From assembly GCA_002344345.1 (NCBI GenBank), contig DDTL01000015.1, positions 1-23,890 of the forward strand: a DNA stretch of 23,890 bases, given 5' to 3'. The notes beneath the pieces were generated by a model. The model saw only the letters and a program-made list of their open reading frames with translations. It ran no database searches and was not told the origin of the DNA. This DNA comes from Saprospiraceae bacterium UBA2365. GTDB lineage: Bacteria; Bacteroidota; Bacteroidia; Chitinophagales; Saprospiraceae. Position numbers and translations under genes: made by a program. Shown here in pieces: positions 1 through 8,718 of the stretch. Position 1 is the stretch's first letter. The number at the start of each line of letters is the position of its first letter.

Positions 1-245
1 TTATCGAAAAAATATATATGATACAAATTTTTTATATATTTTTTTTAATATTTTTTAATATTTGGTTTACAACAAATTATAAAGAAATACAGTTTTACAT
101 GAAATTTTTTATAATCTGTAATTTTGGCCAGGCTACCATCCATTAATCCAGGGGTACGTGCTTTAATCGTCCATAGGAAAAAATAAAAACAACCAATGCT
201 GATGGATTTTGTAACCGGATGAAATGCATTTTAACATGACACAAA
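1..245. other. AT-rich intergenic DNA, no gene seen
   Basis: This stretch is very AT-rich, with runs of T and TA-rich tracts in the first 60 bases, and has no credible coding frame. It lies beyond the ftsK terminator, so it belongs to whatever gene lies to the left of the window. No RNA gene or clear promoter was recognised. Confidence 0.6.
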
Positions 246-275
246 AAAGGCCTGCAATCTGTATTGCAAGCCTTT
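246..275 (-). terminator. Intrinsic terminator of ftsK
   Basis: Two 13-base arms (246-258 and 263-275) pair at 12 of 13 positions around a 4-base loop. Read on the minus strand, the hairpin is followed by a run of six T (GCCTTTTTTGT). This is the classical form of a Rho-independent terminator. It sits 26 bases after the ftsK stop codon, in the right orientation. Confidence 0.85.
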
Positions 276-300
276 AAAGTATTTAGAAAACTATTTAGGT

Positions 301-2775
301 CTACGATTTATTTTTGAGGGAGGCCAGCATATTCTCCAGTTCAATTTCACTGTAAACCAGTACATCTCTTGGTTTACTTCCGTTGGCAGGGCCGACGAGC
401 CCCAAAGCTTCCATCTGGTCCATCAATCTCCCAGCTCTATTGTAACCGATCTGCATTTTTCTCTGAAGCAAAGAGGTAGATCCATACTGTTCCAGAACTA
501 TCATTCTTGCTGCCTGTTCAAACATATCATCCAGATCATCATATCTGACACCTTCATAATTGCCATCTTCCTCATTGGTTTTATATTCAGGTAGATAATA
601 TGGCTCAGGATATCCCTGCTGATGTTCGATGTGATTGACCACCCGGTCGATTTCAGGAGTATCGACGAATGCGCCCTGAATCCTCATGATGTTACTTCCA
701 CCCACTGACAAAAGTAAGTCACCCCTGCCAATGAGTTGTTCAGCCCCCATTTGGTCCAGAATCGTTCTGGAGTCGACTTTGGCAGAAACTTTATAGGCGA
801 TCCTTGCCGGGAAATTGGCTTTGATCACACCTGTAATGATATTGACAGAAGGTCGTTGAGTCGCGAGGATCAGGTGAATGCCAACGGCTCTGGACAACTG
901 TGCCAAACGTGCGATAGGTAATTCTACCTCTTTCCCTGCGACCATGATCAGATCTGCAAACTCATCGATCACCAGAATCAGATAAGGGAAAAAGCGGTGT
1001 CCTTCTTTCGGATTCAACTTTCTTTCCTGGAATTTGGCATTATATTCTTTCAGATTCCGGCATTTTGCCATTTTAAGCAGGTCGTACCGGTTGTCCATCT
1101 CCATCATCAGGGAGTGCAGCGTATTAACCACTTTATCGGTATCAGTTACGATCGCTTCTTCCTGATCGGGTAAAAACGCCAGGTAATGCTTTTTCAAACC
1201 CGTATAAGGAAACAATTCTACTTTCTTAGGGTCGATCATAATAAATTTGATCTCAGAGGGATGTTTTCTGTACAACAAAGACACTATAATAGAATTGATA
1301 CCAACAGATTTACCTTGTCCTGTCGCACCTGCTACCATCAGGTGAGGCATTTTGGCCAGGTCAGCAACAAAAACCTCATTGGAGATGGTTTTACCTATGG
1401 CAATGGGCAAATCCATTTTGGCTGTCTGGAATTTTTCTGAAGACAGTATTTCCTTTAAACTAACAGTTTGCTTATTCTTATTTGGCACTTCAATACCGAT
1501 GGTACCTTTACCCGGAATGGGCGCAATGATCCTGATGCCCAAAGCAGCCAGGCTCAAAGCGATATCATTCTCCAATGACTTGATTTTACTGATCTTGATC
1601 CCAGGTGCCGGAACAATTTCATATAATGTCACTGTGGGCCCTATGGTTGCACGGATCTTGGTGATCTCAATCTTGTAGTTTCTGAGTGTATTGATGATCT
1701 GATCCTTATTGCTTTCCAGTTCTTCCCGGTCGATATTCAGGGTTGCAGACCCATATTCTTCAAGTAATTCAGTGGATGGAAATCCATACATAGACAGATC
1801 TTTCCTTGGATCGTAGGGTTCCAGTACAAAATCAGATTCTTCCTGGATTTCCAGTTTTTCAATATCTGATTTCTTCTCCACCAGCGTGAATCCTGAGTCT
1901 ACTGATCCATCTGAACACTCGGCAACAATGATCTTTTCTTCAATTTCCAGTCGAAGATCATCCTGGTCCTTATACCTGATCTCCTGTTCAGGCTCATCAT
2001 CGAAATCAAACTGAATGGTATGTTTAGGAAACGCTTCATCTTTTTGGGGAAAAGCAGGAATTCCCGGATTGACTATTGCTTCTTTATTCAAAGGAGATCC
2101 ACCGGCATCTGAAACTTTTGATTTGAAAAAGGCTTTATTATTAAAAGAAAATGCCGGAAAACTGAAATTCATAAACCCTGTGTTGAGTTGTATGGTCTCA
2201 AATTTTGGATTGAAATACCACACGAACAAAGCGAACAGCGTAAAGATCAACAGCAGCAACAAACCCGCTCTGCCAATAAAATTACTCATCCATAAGTTGC
2301 TTGCTTCTCCAAACGCTCCACCCCAGCTAAAACCAGAATTTTTGAAGATAAATTCAAGGGTAACTGATAAAAACACCGTTAAAAACAGCATTTTCTGAAA
2401 CAAGCGGTAACTGCTGCGAAGGCTTCTTTTTGCCAAAAGATTCAGTGCCACATGCACCATCAGGTATATCATGAAAAACGATGAAATACCAAAACCCCAA
2501 TAAAAAAACATATTTGAAACCAAAGCGCCCATTCTGCCCAACCAGTTCTCCACAACAATATCTCCCATGAACAAAACATCCCAGGAAAATTCCAATACTT
2601 TATCCTGATCACTTTTCCATGTGAGTAAATAAGAAGAGAATGCGATGGCTAAATAGATGCTGGTTAAAATTAAAACAATCCCAATTATTTTTGGCCATCG
2701 CTCATCACGAATATCCAGTTTGCCAAATAACGAATTGCTATACCTTTCTTTAGTTTTCTTTACTTTTGTGCTCAT
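301..2775 (-). CDS. ftsK: DNA translocase FtsK/SpoIIIE family
   Basis: FtsK is a membrane-anchored, ATP-driven DNA pump that clears and aligns chromosome ends at the division septum. Four hydrophobic segments fall in about the first 190 residues. A charged linker (about 230-340) leads to the motor domain, which has Walker A GATGQGKS near residue 483, Walker B LILVIDEFAD near 600, and an ATQRPS motif. A C-terminal winged-helix gamma domain (about 755-820), which in this family reads KOPS sites, ends the protein. The ATG at 2775 gives 824 aa. The frame extends to a TTG at 2814, but that TTG is the end of a TACCTTTG -7 box, so the ATG is preferred. The gene appears to be a single unit with its own promoter and terminator. 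Confidence 0.96.
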   Translation of the reverse strand: MSTKVKKTKERYSNSLFGKLDIRDERWPKIIGIVLILTSIYLAIAFSSYLLTWKSDQDKVLEFSWDVLFMGDIVVENWLGRMGALVSNMFFYWGFGISSFFMIYLMVHVALNLLAKRSLRSSYRLFQKMLFLTVFLSVTLEFIFKNSGFSWGGAFGEASNLWMSNFIGRAGLLLLLIFTLFALFVWYFNPKFETIQLNTGFMNFSFPAFSFNNKAFFKSKVSDAGGSPLNKEAIVNPGIPAFPQKDEAFPKHTIQFDFDDEPEQEIRYKDQDDLRLEIEEKIIVAECSDGSVDSGFTLVEKKSDIEKLEIQEESDFVLEPYDPRKDLSMYGFPSTELLEEYGSATLNIDREELESNKDQIINTLRNYKIEITKIRATIGPTVTLYEIVPAPGIKISKIKSLENDIALSLAALGIRIIAPIPGKGTIGIEVPNKNKQTVSLKEILSSEKFQTAKMDLPIAIGKTISNEVFVADLAKMPHLMVAGATGQGKSVGINSIIVSLLYRKHPSEIKFIMIDPKKVELFPYTGLKKHYLAFLPDQEEAIVTDTDKVVNTLHSLMMEMDNRYDLLKMAKCRNLKEYNAKFQERKLNPKEGHRFFPYLILVIDEFADLIMVAGKEVELPIARLAQLSRAVGIHLILATQRPSVNIITGVIKANFPARIAYKVSAKVDSRTILDQMGAEQLIGRGDLLLSVGGSNIMRIQGAFVDTPEIDRVVNHIEHQQGYPEPYYLPEYKTNEEDGNYEGVRYDDLDDMFEQAARMIVLEQYGSTSLLQRKMQIGYNRAGRLMDQMEALGLVGPANGSKPRDVLVYSEIELENMLASLKNKS

Positions 2776-2811
2776 ATCAAAACCCGTATAAAATCGGTTA
2801 ATAAGATGATG

Positions 2812-2819
2812 CAAAGGTA
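2812..2819 (-). promoter_or_regulatory. Candidate ftsK promoter -7 box
   Basis: TACCTTTG on the minus strand matches the Bacteroidota -7 consensus TAnnTTTG exactly. It would give a leader of roughly 30 nt before the ATG at 2775. No good TTTG -33 box is visible at the usual distance, so the call rests on the -7 match and its position. Confidence 0.5.
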
Positions 2820-2994
2820 AATCAAAAAATACATATTAAAAAATAACGCAATATGTTTTTTATATATATAATTATCAATATATATTCATTGTTGATTTTC
2901 CATCATATGTGATAAAAAAATAATTATATAGGGATTCTCTGAAATCGGATTCAAAAATGCTTGACTGTGTATTACTCGTGCTTTGGCTTTGTGA

Positions 2995-4416
2995 TCACCG
3001 GAGTGAACAGAGAGGTAATTCGTATTTTAATCCCAGGCTAAAGTATCTGTTACGGTCAATCCGCACAGACGAAGCGGTTCCTTTCTTGTCAGAAAACTCA
3101 GCATTTTTAAATTCAGAAGCTGATTCTGCTTTTGCGATTTGGATCAAACCATGGTTGTAATGGCTGTAAAGAGTCAGCCCGTGCCAAAGTTTGTATTCGA
3201 TTCCGAGTTGTGGACTCAGATCAAATCTGTTGAGCATTTGCTTATTGAATAATACTTCATCTGAAAGAACGATGGTATTAAAGTATTGCTCCGTCAAATC
3301 CCTGACCGCATTGGAACCAAAAATCAGCCATGAAACATTGATCCCGCCGAACAATCCAAGTTGCTTCCACTGGTAGCCGATTTGAAATGGAATTTCCAAA
3401 TAATGAAGTTGCTTAACAAGCCCCAAAACATATTCATATCCGATGGTATTATTCCTGATCTCAGCATTCTGCAATTCATACGAATAGCGTTCTTCCACCC
3501 AGTCCGTCGAATTACTTTCTGTCTTTAATCCACTGATATTGAATATACCGGTTCTCATCAAAGCATTAGAAAAATAATTTTTGTTCAATATTTTATAGTT
3601 CAGCGTTGAACTTAAATAAATATGACCACCCAGATACTTTTTGTATCCGATGCCAACTTCAAAACCCCCATAACTGGCCAGATTTTCTGAGATCATGCCG
3701 GATTGAAATGTAAGCCCATGATCGCATGGACTTTGCTGACCAAATCTGCTAAAGCTCATGGGCATTACCAACAATTTATAATCCGGGAAGTTTTGTTCAT
3801 CTGAAAATTTAGGTTCAAAATATTTGTTTACCAATGTATTCAATTCAATGACATCATTCATATCTGTTTTTGCAATAAACTCTTCCGTAGAATAATCTAC
3901 CTTCAATTCCATTGAATTTTCATCCATTTTCCCCTCAACCAGATAAACTTTTTCATTTTCCGATAGAGCGATCATTTTGTTCAACGATTGATTTTTACTC
4001 ACACGGGCATTTTTATTTAAATTTGCAGCTGGTTTTTGCGATGAACCGGCACCCAATTTGCTTTGCTTTTCAGACAACTTTAAATCATTGATTGTCAAAC
4101 TTTTTTGGTCAGACAGGTTTTCATCCAATAATACTTTTTCCTTTGAAGTACGATCCTCCGCATTTTGCAGAGCATAATCCAAAGAAATTTCAGGTAATGG
4201 TTTTTCAGGAGTCTGATCAACCTGATCTGTTGTAAACATCCAATAACCCACCGCAACACCTGCTGCAATAAAAATCAGCATAAAAATCAGGAAAGGAAAG
4301 ATACGACGTGTCTTTTTATTTTCAGCAGGCATGGATGCATTCAGTTTTTTCTCCATATCAGCCCAGCCTTTATCCGCCAATTTATCCATTATATCTTTAT
4401 AATTTTGTTCGTTCAT
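2995..4416 (-). CDS. Single-span membrane protein with C-terminal outer-membrane beta-barrel-like domain; likely sigma-factor partner
   Basis: This 473-aa protein begins with a short cytosolic-looking segment (1-38), followed by a strong membrane helix at about 39-62 (IFPFLIFMLIFIAAG). Next comes a polar, Lys/Ser/Asn-rich linker to about 200. The C-terminal 270 residues are rich in alternating aromatic/polar strands (for example GGFEVGIGYKKYLGG and YFSLGLKYEL at the end), as in PorT-type beta-barrels. Its ATG overlaps the stop of the sigma gene by 4 bp, so translation is probably coupled. The position and N-terminus fit an anti-sigma role. There is no recognisable zinc anti-sigma or FecR motif, so that role is inferred from context. 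The same downstream-of-sigma architecture is common in Bacteroidota and usually annotated only as an outer-membrane beta-barrel protein. Confidence 0.75.
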   Translation of the reverse strand: MNEQNYKDIMDKLADKGWADMEKKLNASMPAENKKTRRIFPFLIFMLIFIAAGVAVGYWMFTTDQVDQTPEKPLPEISLDYALQNAEDRTSKEKVLLDENLSDQKSLTINDLKLSEKQSKLGAGSSQKPAANLNKNARVSKNQSLNKMIALSENEKVYLVEGKMDENSMELKVDYSTEEFIAKTDMNDVIELNTLVNKYFEPKFSDEQNFPDYKLLVMPMSFSRFGQQSPCDHGLTFQSGMISENLASYGGFEVGIGYKKYLGGHIYLSSTLNYKILNKNYFSNALMRTGIFNISGLKTESNSTDWVEERYSYELQNAEIRNNTIGYEYVLGLVKQLHYLEIPFQIGYQWKQLGLFGGINVSWLIFGSNAVRDLTEQYFNTIVLSDEVLFNKQMLNRFDLSPQLGIEYKLWHGLTLYSHYNHGLIQIAKAESASEFKNAEFSDKKGTASSVRIDRNRYFSLGLKYELPLCSLR

Positions 4417-4961
4417 CTTTCAGCTTTTAATTGACCGTTAAATTGCAGCCTCAATCTCTCCCGTGCTTTGGACAAGTGCCATTTGGATGTACCTTCACTG
4501 ATCTTGAATTGTTCACCTATTTCCTTATGAGAATAACCGTACATCTCATAGGATCTGAATACATTTTGCATCATCGCAGGCAGGCTTTCGATCATGGTCA
4601 TAAGATCTTCGTAATATAGTTTTGACAATGCATCAGGTCGGAAAACCATGTCTTTTTCCTCCATGAAAACATTTTTGATGTATTTTCCATCCTTGCGGAA
4701 ATGGTCAGACAAACTATTGAATACGATTCGCCTCACCCATCCTTCAATGCTTCCTGTTCCTTCATATTGACTGATACTGGTAAAAACCTTCATCATCCCG
4801 TCATTGATGATACTAATCAACCTGTCCTCATCTGTGGTAAATCTACGGCACATGGACAGTAGTTTCGGAAAGAAATAGCGATAAAATATCTCCTGACTTC
4901 TCCTGTCATTTGAGATACAACCTTTAATGATCTTTTCGTCTATTTTCCTTGTCAACTCCAC
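4413..4961 (-). CDS. ECF-type RNA polymerase sigma factor
   Basis: This 182-aa protein has the two-domain plan of an ECF sigma factor. Region 2 (about 22-95, with EIFYRYFFPKLLSMCRRF and WVRRIVFNSLSDHFRK) binds core polymerase and the -10 DNA. Region 4 (about 120-175) carries the helix-turn-helix YGYSHKEIGEQFKISEGTSK. The only start in frame before a stop is GTG at 4961. A TTG two codons later has GGAG just upstream and is an alternative. It follows a lipoprotein gene by 24 bp and overlaps the beta-barrel gene by 4 bp. Such sigma factors usually direct a small envelope regulon and often their own operon, but the target here is unknown. Confidence 0.93.
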   Translation of the reverse strand: MELTRKIDEKIIKGCISNDRRSQEIFYRYFFPKLLSMCRRFTTDEDRLISIINDGMMKVFTSISQYEGTGSIEGWVRRIVFNSLSDHFRKDGKYIKNVFMEEKDMVFRPDALSKLYYEDLMTMIESLPAMMQNVFRSYEMYGYSHKEIGEQFKISEGTSKWHLSKARERLRLQFNGQLKAER

Positions 4962-4985
4962 TTTCTATCCGATATACATTAATTT

Positions 4986-5453
4986 TCAGTATCCTTTAAA
5001 ATATATTTTTTCATCAAAGCCTTCGATATTGATATAGAAATCTTCCGTATAATTCAGCGAACCGAGGTCGAAGCCTGTTTCTATTTTGATATACGCCTCA
5101 CAATTATCCTGGTCATCATGAACTAATCTGGCAATTATCTGAGGAGGATAAGTTTTAATCCAACCAGTGGCTGCCATTTGAATATCATGTTCCTTGCAAC
5201 CACCGCCAAATCCAACAGTGAGGTATAAGCAGTTTCCTTCCAGCCGGTAACTCAACACCCTGGTATCCTCTCCTTCTACCCCATTTTCAAACCAACCATC
5301 ATTGAAATGTATCGGCTTACATGATGCTGTCTGATCTGTGATCTGATGTTTTTCACAACCAGATACCCCAAGGAATAAAAACAAAACAAGAATGAATAAT
5401 ACCTTTTTCTGCAAATTGAAATTCCCGGATATCATTTTCAGCGATTTTATCAT
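4986..5453 (-). CDS. Small lipoprotein of unknown function
   Basis: The predicted 155-aa product has a hydrophobic export segment ending in the lipobox GVSGC (Cys about residue 33), so it is probably a lipid-anchored envelope protein. The rest (about 120 aa) looks like a compact beta-rich domain with further Cys residues (GNCLYLTVGFGGGCKEHD and DNCEAY), which might form disulfides. I do not recognise a family. The ATG at 5453 is chosen. A TTG at 5468 in the same frame coincides with a TAACTTTG -7 box. It sits 48 bp after the VWA gene and 24 bp before the sigma gene, which suggests a function in the same envelope circuit. Confidence 0.75.
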   Translation of the reverse strand: MIKSLKMISGNFNLQKKVLFILVLFLFLGVSGCEKHQITDQTASCKPIHFNDGWFENGVEGEDTRVLSYRLEGNCLYLTVGFGGGCKEHDIQMAATGWIKTYPPQIIARLVHDDQDNCEAYIKIETGFDLGSLNYTEDFYINIEGFDEKIYFKGY

Positions 5454-5465
5454 GCTATTCAGATT

Positions 5466-5473
5466 CAAAGTTA
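5466..5473 (-). promoter_or_regulatory. Candidate internal promoter -7 box upstream of lipoprotein-sigma-barrel genes
   Basis: TAACTTTG on the minus strand is an exact TAnnTTTG match, located 13 bases before the ATG at 5453 in the short gap after the VWA gene. It could let the lipoprotein, sigma factor and barrel genes be transcribed apart from the VWA gene. The leader would be very short, and no -33 TTTG lies at the usual distance, so this is tentative. Confidence 0.4.
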
Positions 5474-5501
5474 AGTGATTTTGCCAAATTCTTTTTAAAT
5501 T

Positions 5502-6665
5502 CTATTCCGCAAAATGATTGATCAGCCTGACCATCAGGTCATTGAGAAATTCAACTTCATATTCGCCAATTGTTGGTTCCAGGTGATCATTCCCGATACC
5601 ACTGTGATTTGTAATAAAAACATAGGTTGAGTTGGTGGAGACGGACATAAAACGCATGAGGAACTCTGTTTGCTTGTCAATACCACTTGCAGTGACAGGG
5701 ATGATTTTGATTCCCTTTTCTGCGGCCATTTTATTGTATGCGTGAATGTCTTCTATCACATCCTGTTGGTAATGTGGCGGTGCATCCAATACAAGAAAAA
5801 GCAACCTGGTTCTGGCTGTAGATGACCATGAAAGTTGAGTGATCGCCGCTTCCAGTGCTGAATGCACCGCTTCAGGGAAGTCTCCGCCGCCACCCGCTTC
5901 CTGATCTTTGATGAATCCGATGGTAGTTGATGTGTTTTGTGTAAACTTGGAAATCCTGGTCACATATTCATCACCTTTATCCCTGTAAAACACAGAAGAA
6001 GTCCTGATCAGTGCTTCGGGATTGGCTGATTTTACCCTTGAAAGCACATCCACCAGCTCTACTTTGAGGTATTCGAGTTCGTCGCCCATGGATCCGGTTG
6101 CATCCACCACAAATGCGATCTCGATATTGCCAGATGGTGGACCGGATGAAACAATGGTCTGATTAACACCTTGATCGATCGTCTTGACCTGGCTGATGGT
6201 TGCTGCTCCATTATTGATATTCAGGGTATATTGTGACAGATCCGGTTGAATGTTTTGCTCAAACAGGTCAGGCCATAGTTCAGCTTTCCCCTGATTATCT
6301 GTTTTGGCAGTAAAAACAGTTTTCCCTTCCTTTTGAAGTTTCACAACCGCGTCAATGACAGGTTCCCCCTGCTGGTTTTTCAATTCAACTTCAATTCTGT
6401 TGTCAGTAAAATAAGACCAATAATGAGACATTGAGTCGAGGTCATCCCTCAGGAGGATTTCCTGCCAGAAATCCCAATGAGCCAGATCTTTCCATTCTCC
6501 GGCAGTGATCACACCTGGCTGGTTGCCTGAGCCGGAATTGCCACCGCCGCCACTGGACTCTCCGGATTTACCACCTGCATCATAGTACAAGTCATCACCC
6601 AATTCCTTACTGCATCCCGAGAAGCCGAGGATAATCAAAATCAGAAAAAGTATGTTTTTATTCAT
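5502..6665 (-). CDS. VWA-domain lipoprotein
   Basis: The 387-aa product has a lipoprotein signal (lipobox LGFSGC, Cys 18), then a Gly/Ser-rich flexible linker (about 31-50). A carboxypeptidase-regulatory/Ig-like beta domain follows (about 90-130, NQQGEPVIDAVVKLQKEGKT). From about 182 it is a von Willebrand A domain. The metal-binding (MIDAS) motif is DATGS at 188-192 with a later Asp at 262 (GGGGDFPEA), so a divalent-metal adhesion site is plausible. VWA domains mediate protein-protein or ligand binding. Here the domain would be tethered to the envelope, probably sensing or scaffolding. The gene starts at ATG 6665, 151 bp after the upstream lipoprotein, and lies directly upstream of the lipoprotein-sigma-barrel genes. 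Its ligand is unknown. Confidence 0.88.
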   Translation of the reverse strand: MNKNILFLILIILGFSGCSKELGDDLYYDAGGKSGESSGGGGNSGSGNQPGVITAGEWKDLAHWDFWQEILLRDDLDSMSHYWSYFTDNRIEVELKNQQGEPVIDAVVKLQKEGKTVFTAKTDNQGKAELWPDLFEQNIQPDLSQYTLNINNGAATISQVKTIDQGVNQTIVSSGPPSGNIEIAFVVDATGSMGDELEYLKVELVDVLSRVKSANPEALIRTSSVFYRDKGDEYVTRISKFTQNTSTTIGFIKDQEAGGGGDFPEAVHSALEAAITQLSWSSTARTRLLFLVLDAPPHYQQDVIEDIHAYNKMAAEKGIKIIPVTASGIDKQTEFLMRFMSVSTNSTYVFITNHSGIGNDHLEPTIGEYEVEFLNDLMVRLINHFAE

Positions 6666-6816
6666 AATTAAACTTTTTATTGTATTTTTTTCTAAATAGG
6701 ATCTTTAATGAAAATAAGCCTCCATGCTATATTCCATACAGACAATCAGGTAAATAGACCGTACTTTTCATATTGCATCTGTAATGGAATTATATATTTT
6801 ATTCGGTAATTCAGTT

Positions 6817-7194
6817 TTAATATCTGCTGAAACCGATGTTCCTCAGTTTTGTTGAAACGTTTTCATCCGATTTTATCAGGACCATAAACAAACCACCTGT
6901 CTGGCAATTACAGGCGGTACAGGCGATGGCATTGGAAGGATCGAATTGATATTTTGCTTTGATCACCACAACTTCTTCTTTGATCAGATAATCTATCATG
7001 GCACTCACTTTCTCATTGTCATTTATTCTGTAACTTTCAACAGGTTTGTACCAGGGATCTGCACATTGAGTTTCAAAAAAAACCCAGACTTCTTCACCTT
7101 CACCCGGAATAAGATCATCCGAAAGATAATCCTGTTCCATAGAACAGGCTACCATTGAAAGGGTGATCACCAGGTAAAAAAATATATACTTCAT
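6817..7194 (-). CDS. Small Cys-rich lipoprotein
   Basis: From the ATG at 7194 this is a 125-aa product with a clear lipoprotein signal ending SMVAC (Cys about 17). A TTG three codons upstream is less likely. The mature part has an acidic start, a central YLIKEEVVVIKAKYQ strand region and a CTACNCQTGG cluster near residue 93 that could bind metal or form disulfides. It ends with a short strand (LRNIGFSRY). Similar short Cys-cluster lipoproteins occur in Bacteroidota, but no function is known to me. It lies between the META-like lipoprotein and the VWA gene on the same strand. Confidence 0.72.
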   Translation of the reverse strand: MKYIFFYLVITLSMVACSMEQDYLSDDLIPGEGEEVWVFFETQCADPWYKPVESYRINDNEKVSAMIDYLIKEEVVVIKAKYQFDPSNAIACTACNCQTGGLFMVLIKSDENVSTKLRNIGFSRY

Positions 7195-7233
7195 TTTTGA
7201 CAATTTATTATAATATATTTACTATCAATATTT

Positions 7234-7276
7234 GAGTCTACTCTGAAAAGTACAATTTGTTGTTTTTCAATCGTTT
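7234..7276 (+). repeat. Lone copy of the MITE left end
   Basis: These 43 bases match 9074-9116, the left arm of the MITE-like element, at 38 of 43 positions with no gaps. No matching right end was found nearby. It sits in the 101-bp gap between two lipoprotein genes and may be a solo end or remnant. Confidence 0.7.
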
Positions 7277-7295
7277 AAATAATTTTTCCTTTTAA

Positions 7296-7697
7296 TTACA
7301 ATTTAGAAAAGATCATCTTTACTTCTCCTTCCAGCATCAATTGATCTGAATGTAAGCTCAGGGATCTCATTCCCGGTAAAAATGAAGCAAATTTCAAGGA
7401 ATACTCTGAATCACAACATGCCAAAGGACAGTGTGGCTGACCGAAAGAAATGTGATCAATATCCGTCACAAAATAAGTGCCACCACAGTCATTTCTGCTC
7501 AAAGAAAGTTGGTATGTTGAATCGGATCCAAATTCCAGGCAAAGATTTTCCTCAGTTTTGGTATAAAACCAATTATTCTTTTCTTTTATTCCCTCCAGTT
7601 TCCAACGTGTCAAAACAAGTTTTGCTGACGGGTCTTTATCACAGCCAGTCATGAAAGGAAGAAATAAAACGATCAGCCAGGCAATTTTAACGCTCAT
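7296..7697 (-). CDS. Lipoprotein with META/HslJ-like domain
   Basis: This 133-aa protein begins with a lipoprotein signal (lipobox FMTGC, Cys 19). The rest resembles the META-type beta fold of HslJ and related lipoproteins. It shows an opening strand LTRWKLEGI, a central NDCGGTYFV, a Cys pair in CPLACCD, and closing strands LHSDQLMLEGEVKMIF. Proteins of this fold are usually small periplasmic or surface lipoproteins of unclear role. The ATG at 7697 is the first in the frame. It is the most upstream gene of the minus-strand envelope run, and its link with the sigma operon is only by position. Confidence 0.65.
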   Translation of the reverse strand: MSVKIAWLIVLFLPFMTGCDKDPSAKLVLTRWKLEGIKEKNNWFYTKTEENLCLEFGSDSTYQLSLSRNDCGGTYFVTDIDHISFGQPHCPLACCDSEYSLKFASFLPGMRSLSLHSDQLMLEGEVKMIFSKL

Positions 7698-7869
7698 TCA
7701 GATATTTTAAAATCAGATTTCCAATAATAGCAAAAAACATAATCCAATTCGGTGTTTATTGAAAAACTTTGTCTAATAAAAAGCAACAAACATCGTTTAA
7801 TGCAAAGACATTAAATCAACAGGAATGGTTGGGTTGAAAATGTTTTCTACGGCAAAAAAGTCAATAAAA

Positions 7870-8718
7870 TCAGAATTCTTTTTGCCCCAGCCGGATATAT
7901 TTATTCACCATAAAATTACTCAATAAAACAGGCAACAAGATCCCCGCTAAAAGGATGATCCCGAACACAAAGATGGTCAGGCTTACATCCAGAAAATATG
8001 TGAACACCTGTATGCTGTAATCCAGGTAAAAAAGTATGCCCAGTAGTACGATCACATTGATCAGGCCTGAGATCAGACCGATCTGCAGACTTTTTTTGAT
8101 ATAGGGCATTTTAATAAATCCGGGACTTGCTCCTACCAATTCCATGGTTCTGAGCATTTTGCGGTCGCCTCTTAAAACCAGCTTGAGATTATAATAGATC
8201 AGCATCAGGGAAATTGATATAAAAACCAGGCCTGCGATGAGGAAAATATAATTGAATCTGCTCAGATTGGATTTCATGGCGCCGATTTCCTGAAATTCGA
8301 AAAAGGCATTTTCCACTGCAGGTCGGGCCATTAATTCACTTTTAAAAGCCTGCGCTTTACCACTTCGTATGTAATCTGCTTCAAGGAAAAAGCGTATGAC
8401 GTCTTTGAGCGGGTTGTCAGACTGTTCTTCAAAGATTGCGTTGCCCATCTGGTTTTCCAACATTTTGAGTCCATCTTCCTTGGAAATGTATTCGACGGTA
8501 CTGCTTTGGATAAATTTGCGCGATTTCAGTTCTGCGATCAACGCATTCAGTTCATTTTCAGGCAAATCATCCTTTAGTTCAATAACAAACGGTGTTTTCT
8601 CGTTGATGATATTTTCCAGGTTGCTGATGTGCACGATGATAAGTAAATACACACCCATCAAAAACAATGTGAGTGTCAGGCTAATGATGGTCAGTATCGT
8701 TCCCGGTTTAAATTTCAT
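7870..8718 (-). CDS. ftsX: Cell-division ABC transporter permease FtsX
   Basis: FtsX is the membrane partner of the ATPase FtsE; the pair controls peptidoglycan hydrolases at the septum. The 282-aa product (ATG 8718) has one N-terminal membrane helix (about 8-30) and an extracytoplasmic domain (about 31-155). Three C-terminal helices follow (about 158-182, 215-240 and 245-272). The FtsX/MacB-type motif ELVGASPGFIK follows the second helix. The frame can be extended to a TTG at 8754, but this overlaps a near-consensus -7 box (CATTTTTG) and adds no conserved sequence. No ftsE lies in the window, which is normal for Bacteroidota, where the two genes are often apart. Confidence 0.9.
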   Translation of the reverse strand: MKFKPGTILTIISLTLTLFLMGVYLLIIVHISNLENIINEKTPFVIELKDDLPENELNALIAELKSRKFIQSSTVEYISKEDGLKMLENQMGNAIFEEQSDNPLKDVIRFFLEADYIRSGKAQAFKSELMARPAVENAFFEFQEIGAMKSNLSRFNYIFLIAGLVFISISLMLIYYNLKLVLRGDRKMLRTMELVGASPGFIKMPYIKKSLQIGLISGLINVIVLLGILFYLDYSIQVFTYFLDVSLTIFVFGIILLAGILLPVLLSNFMVNKYIRLGQKEF

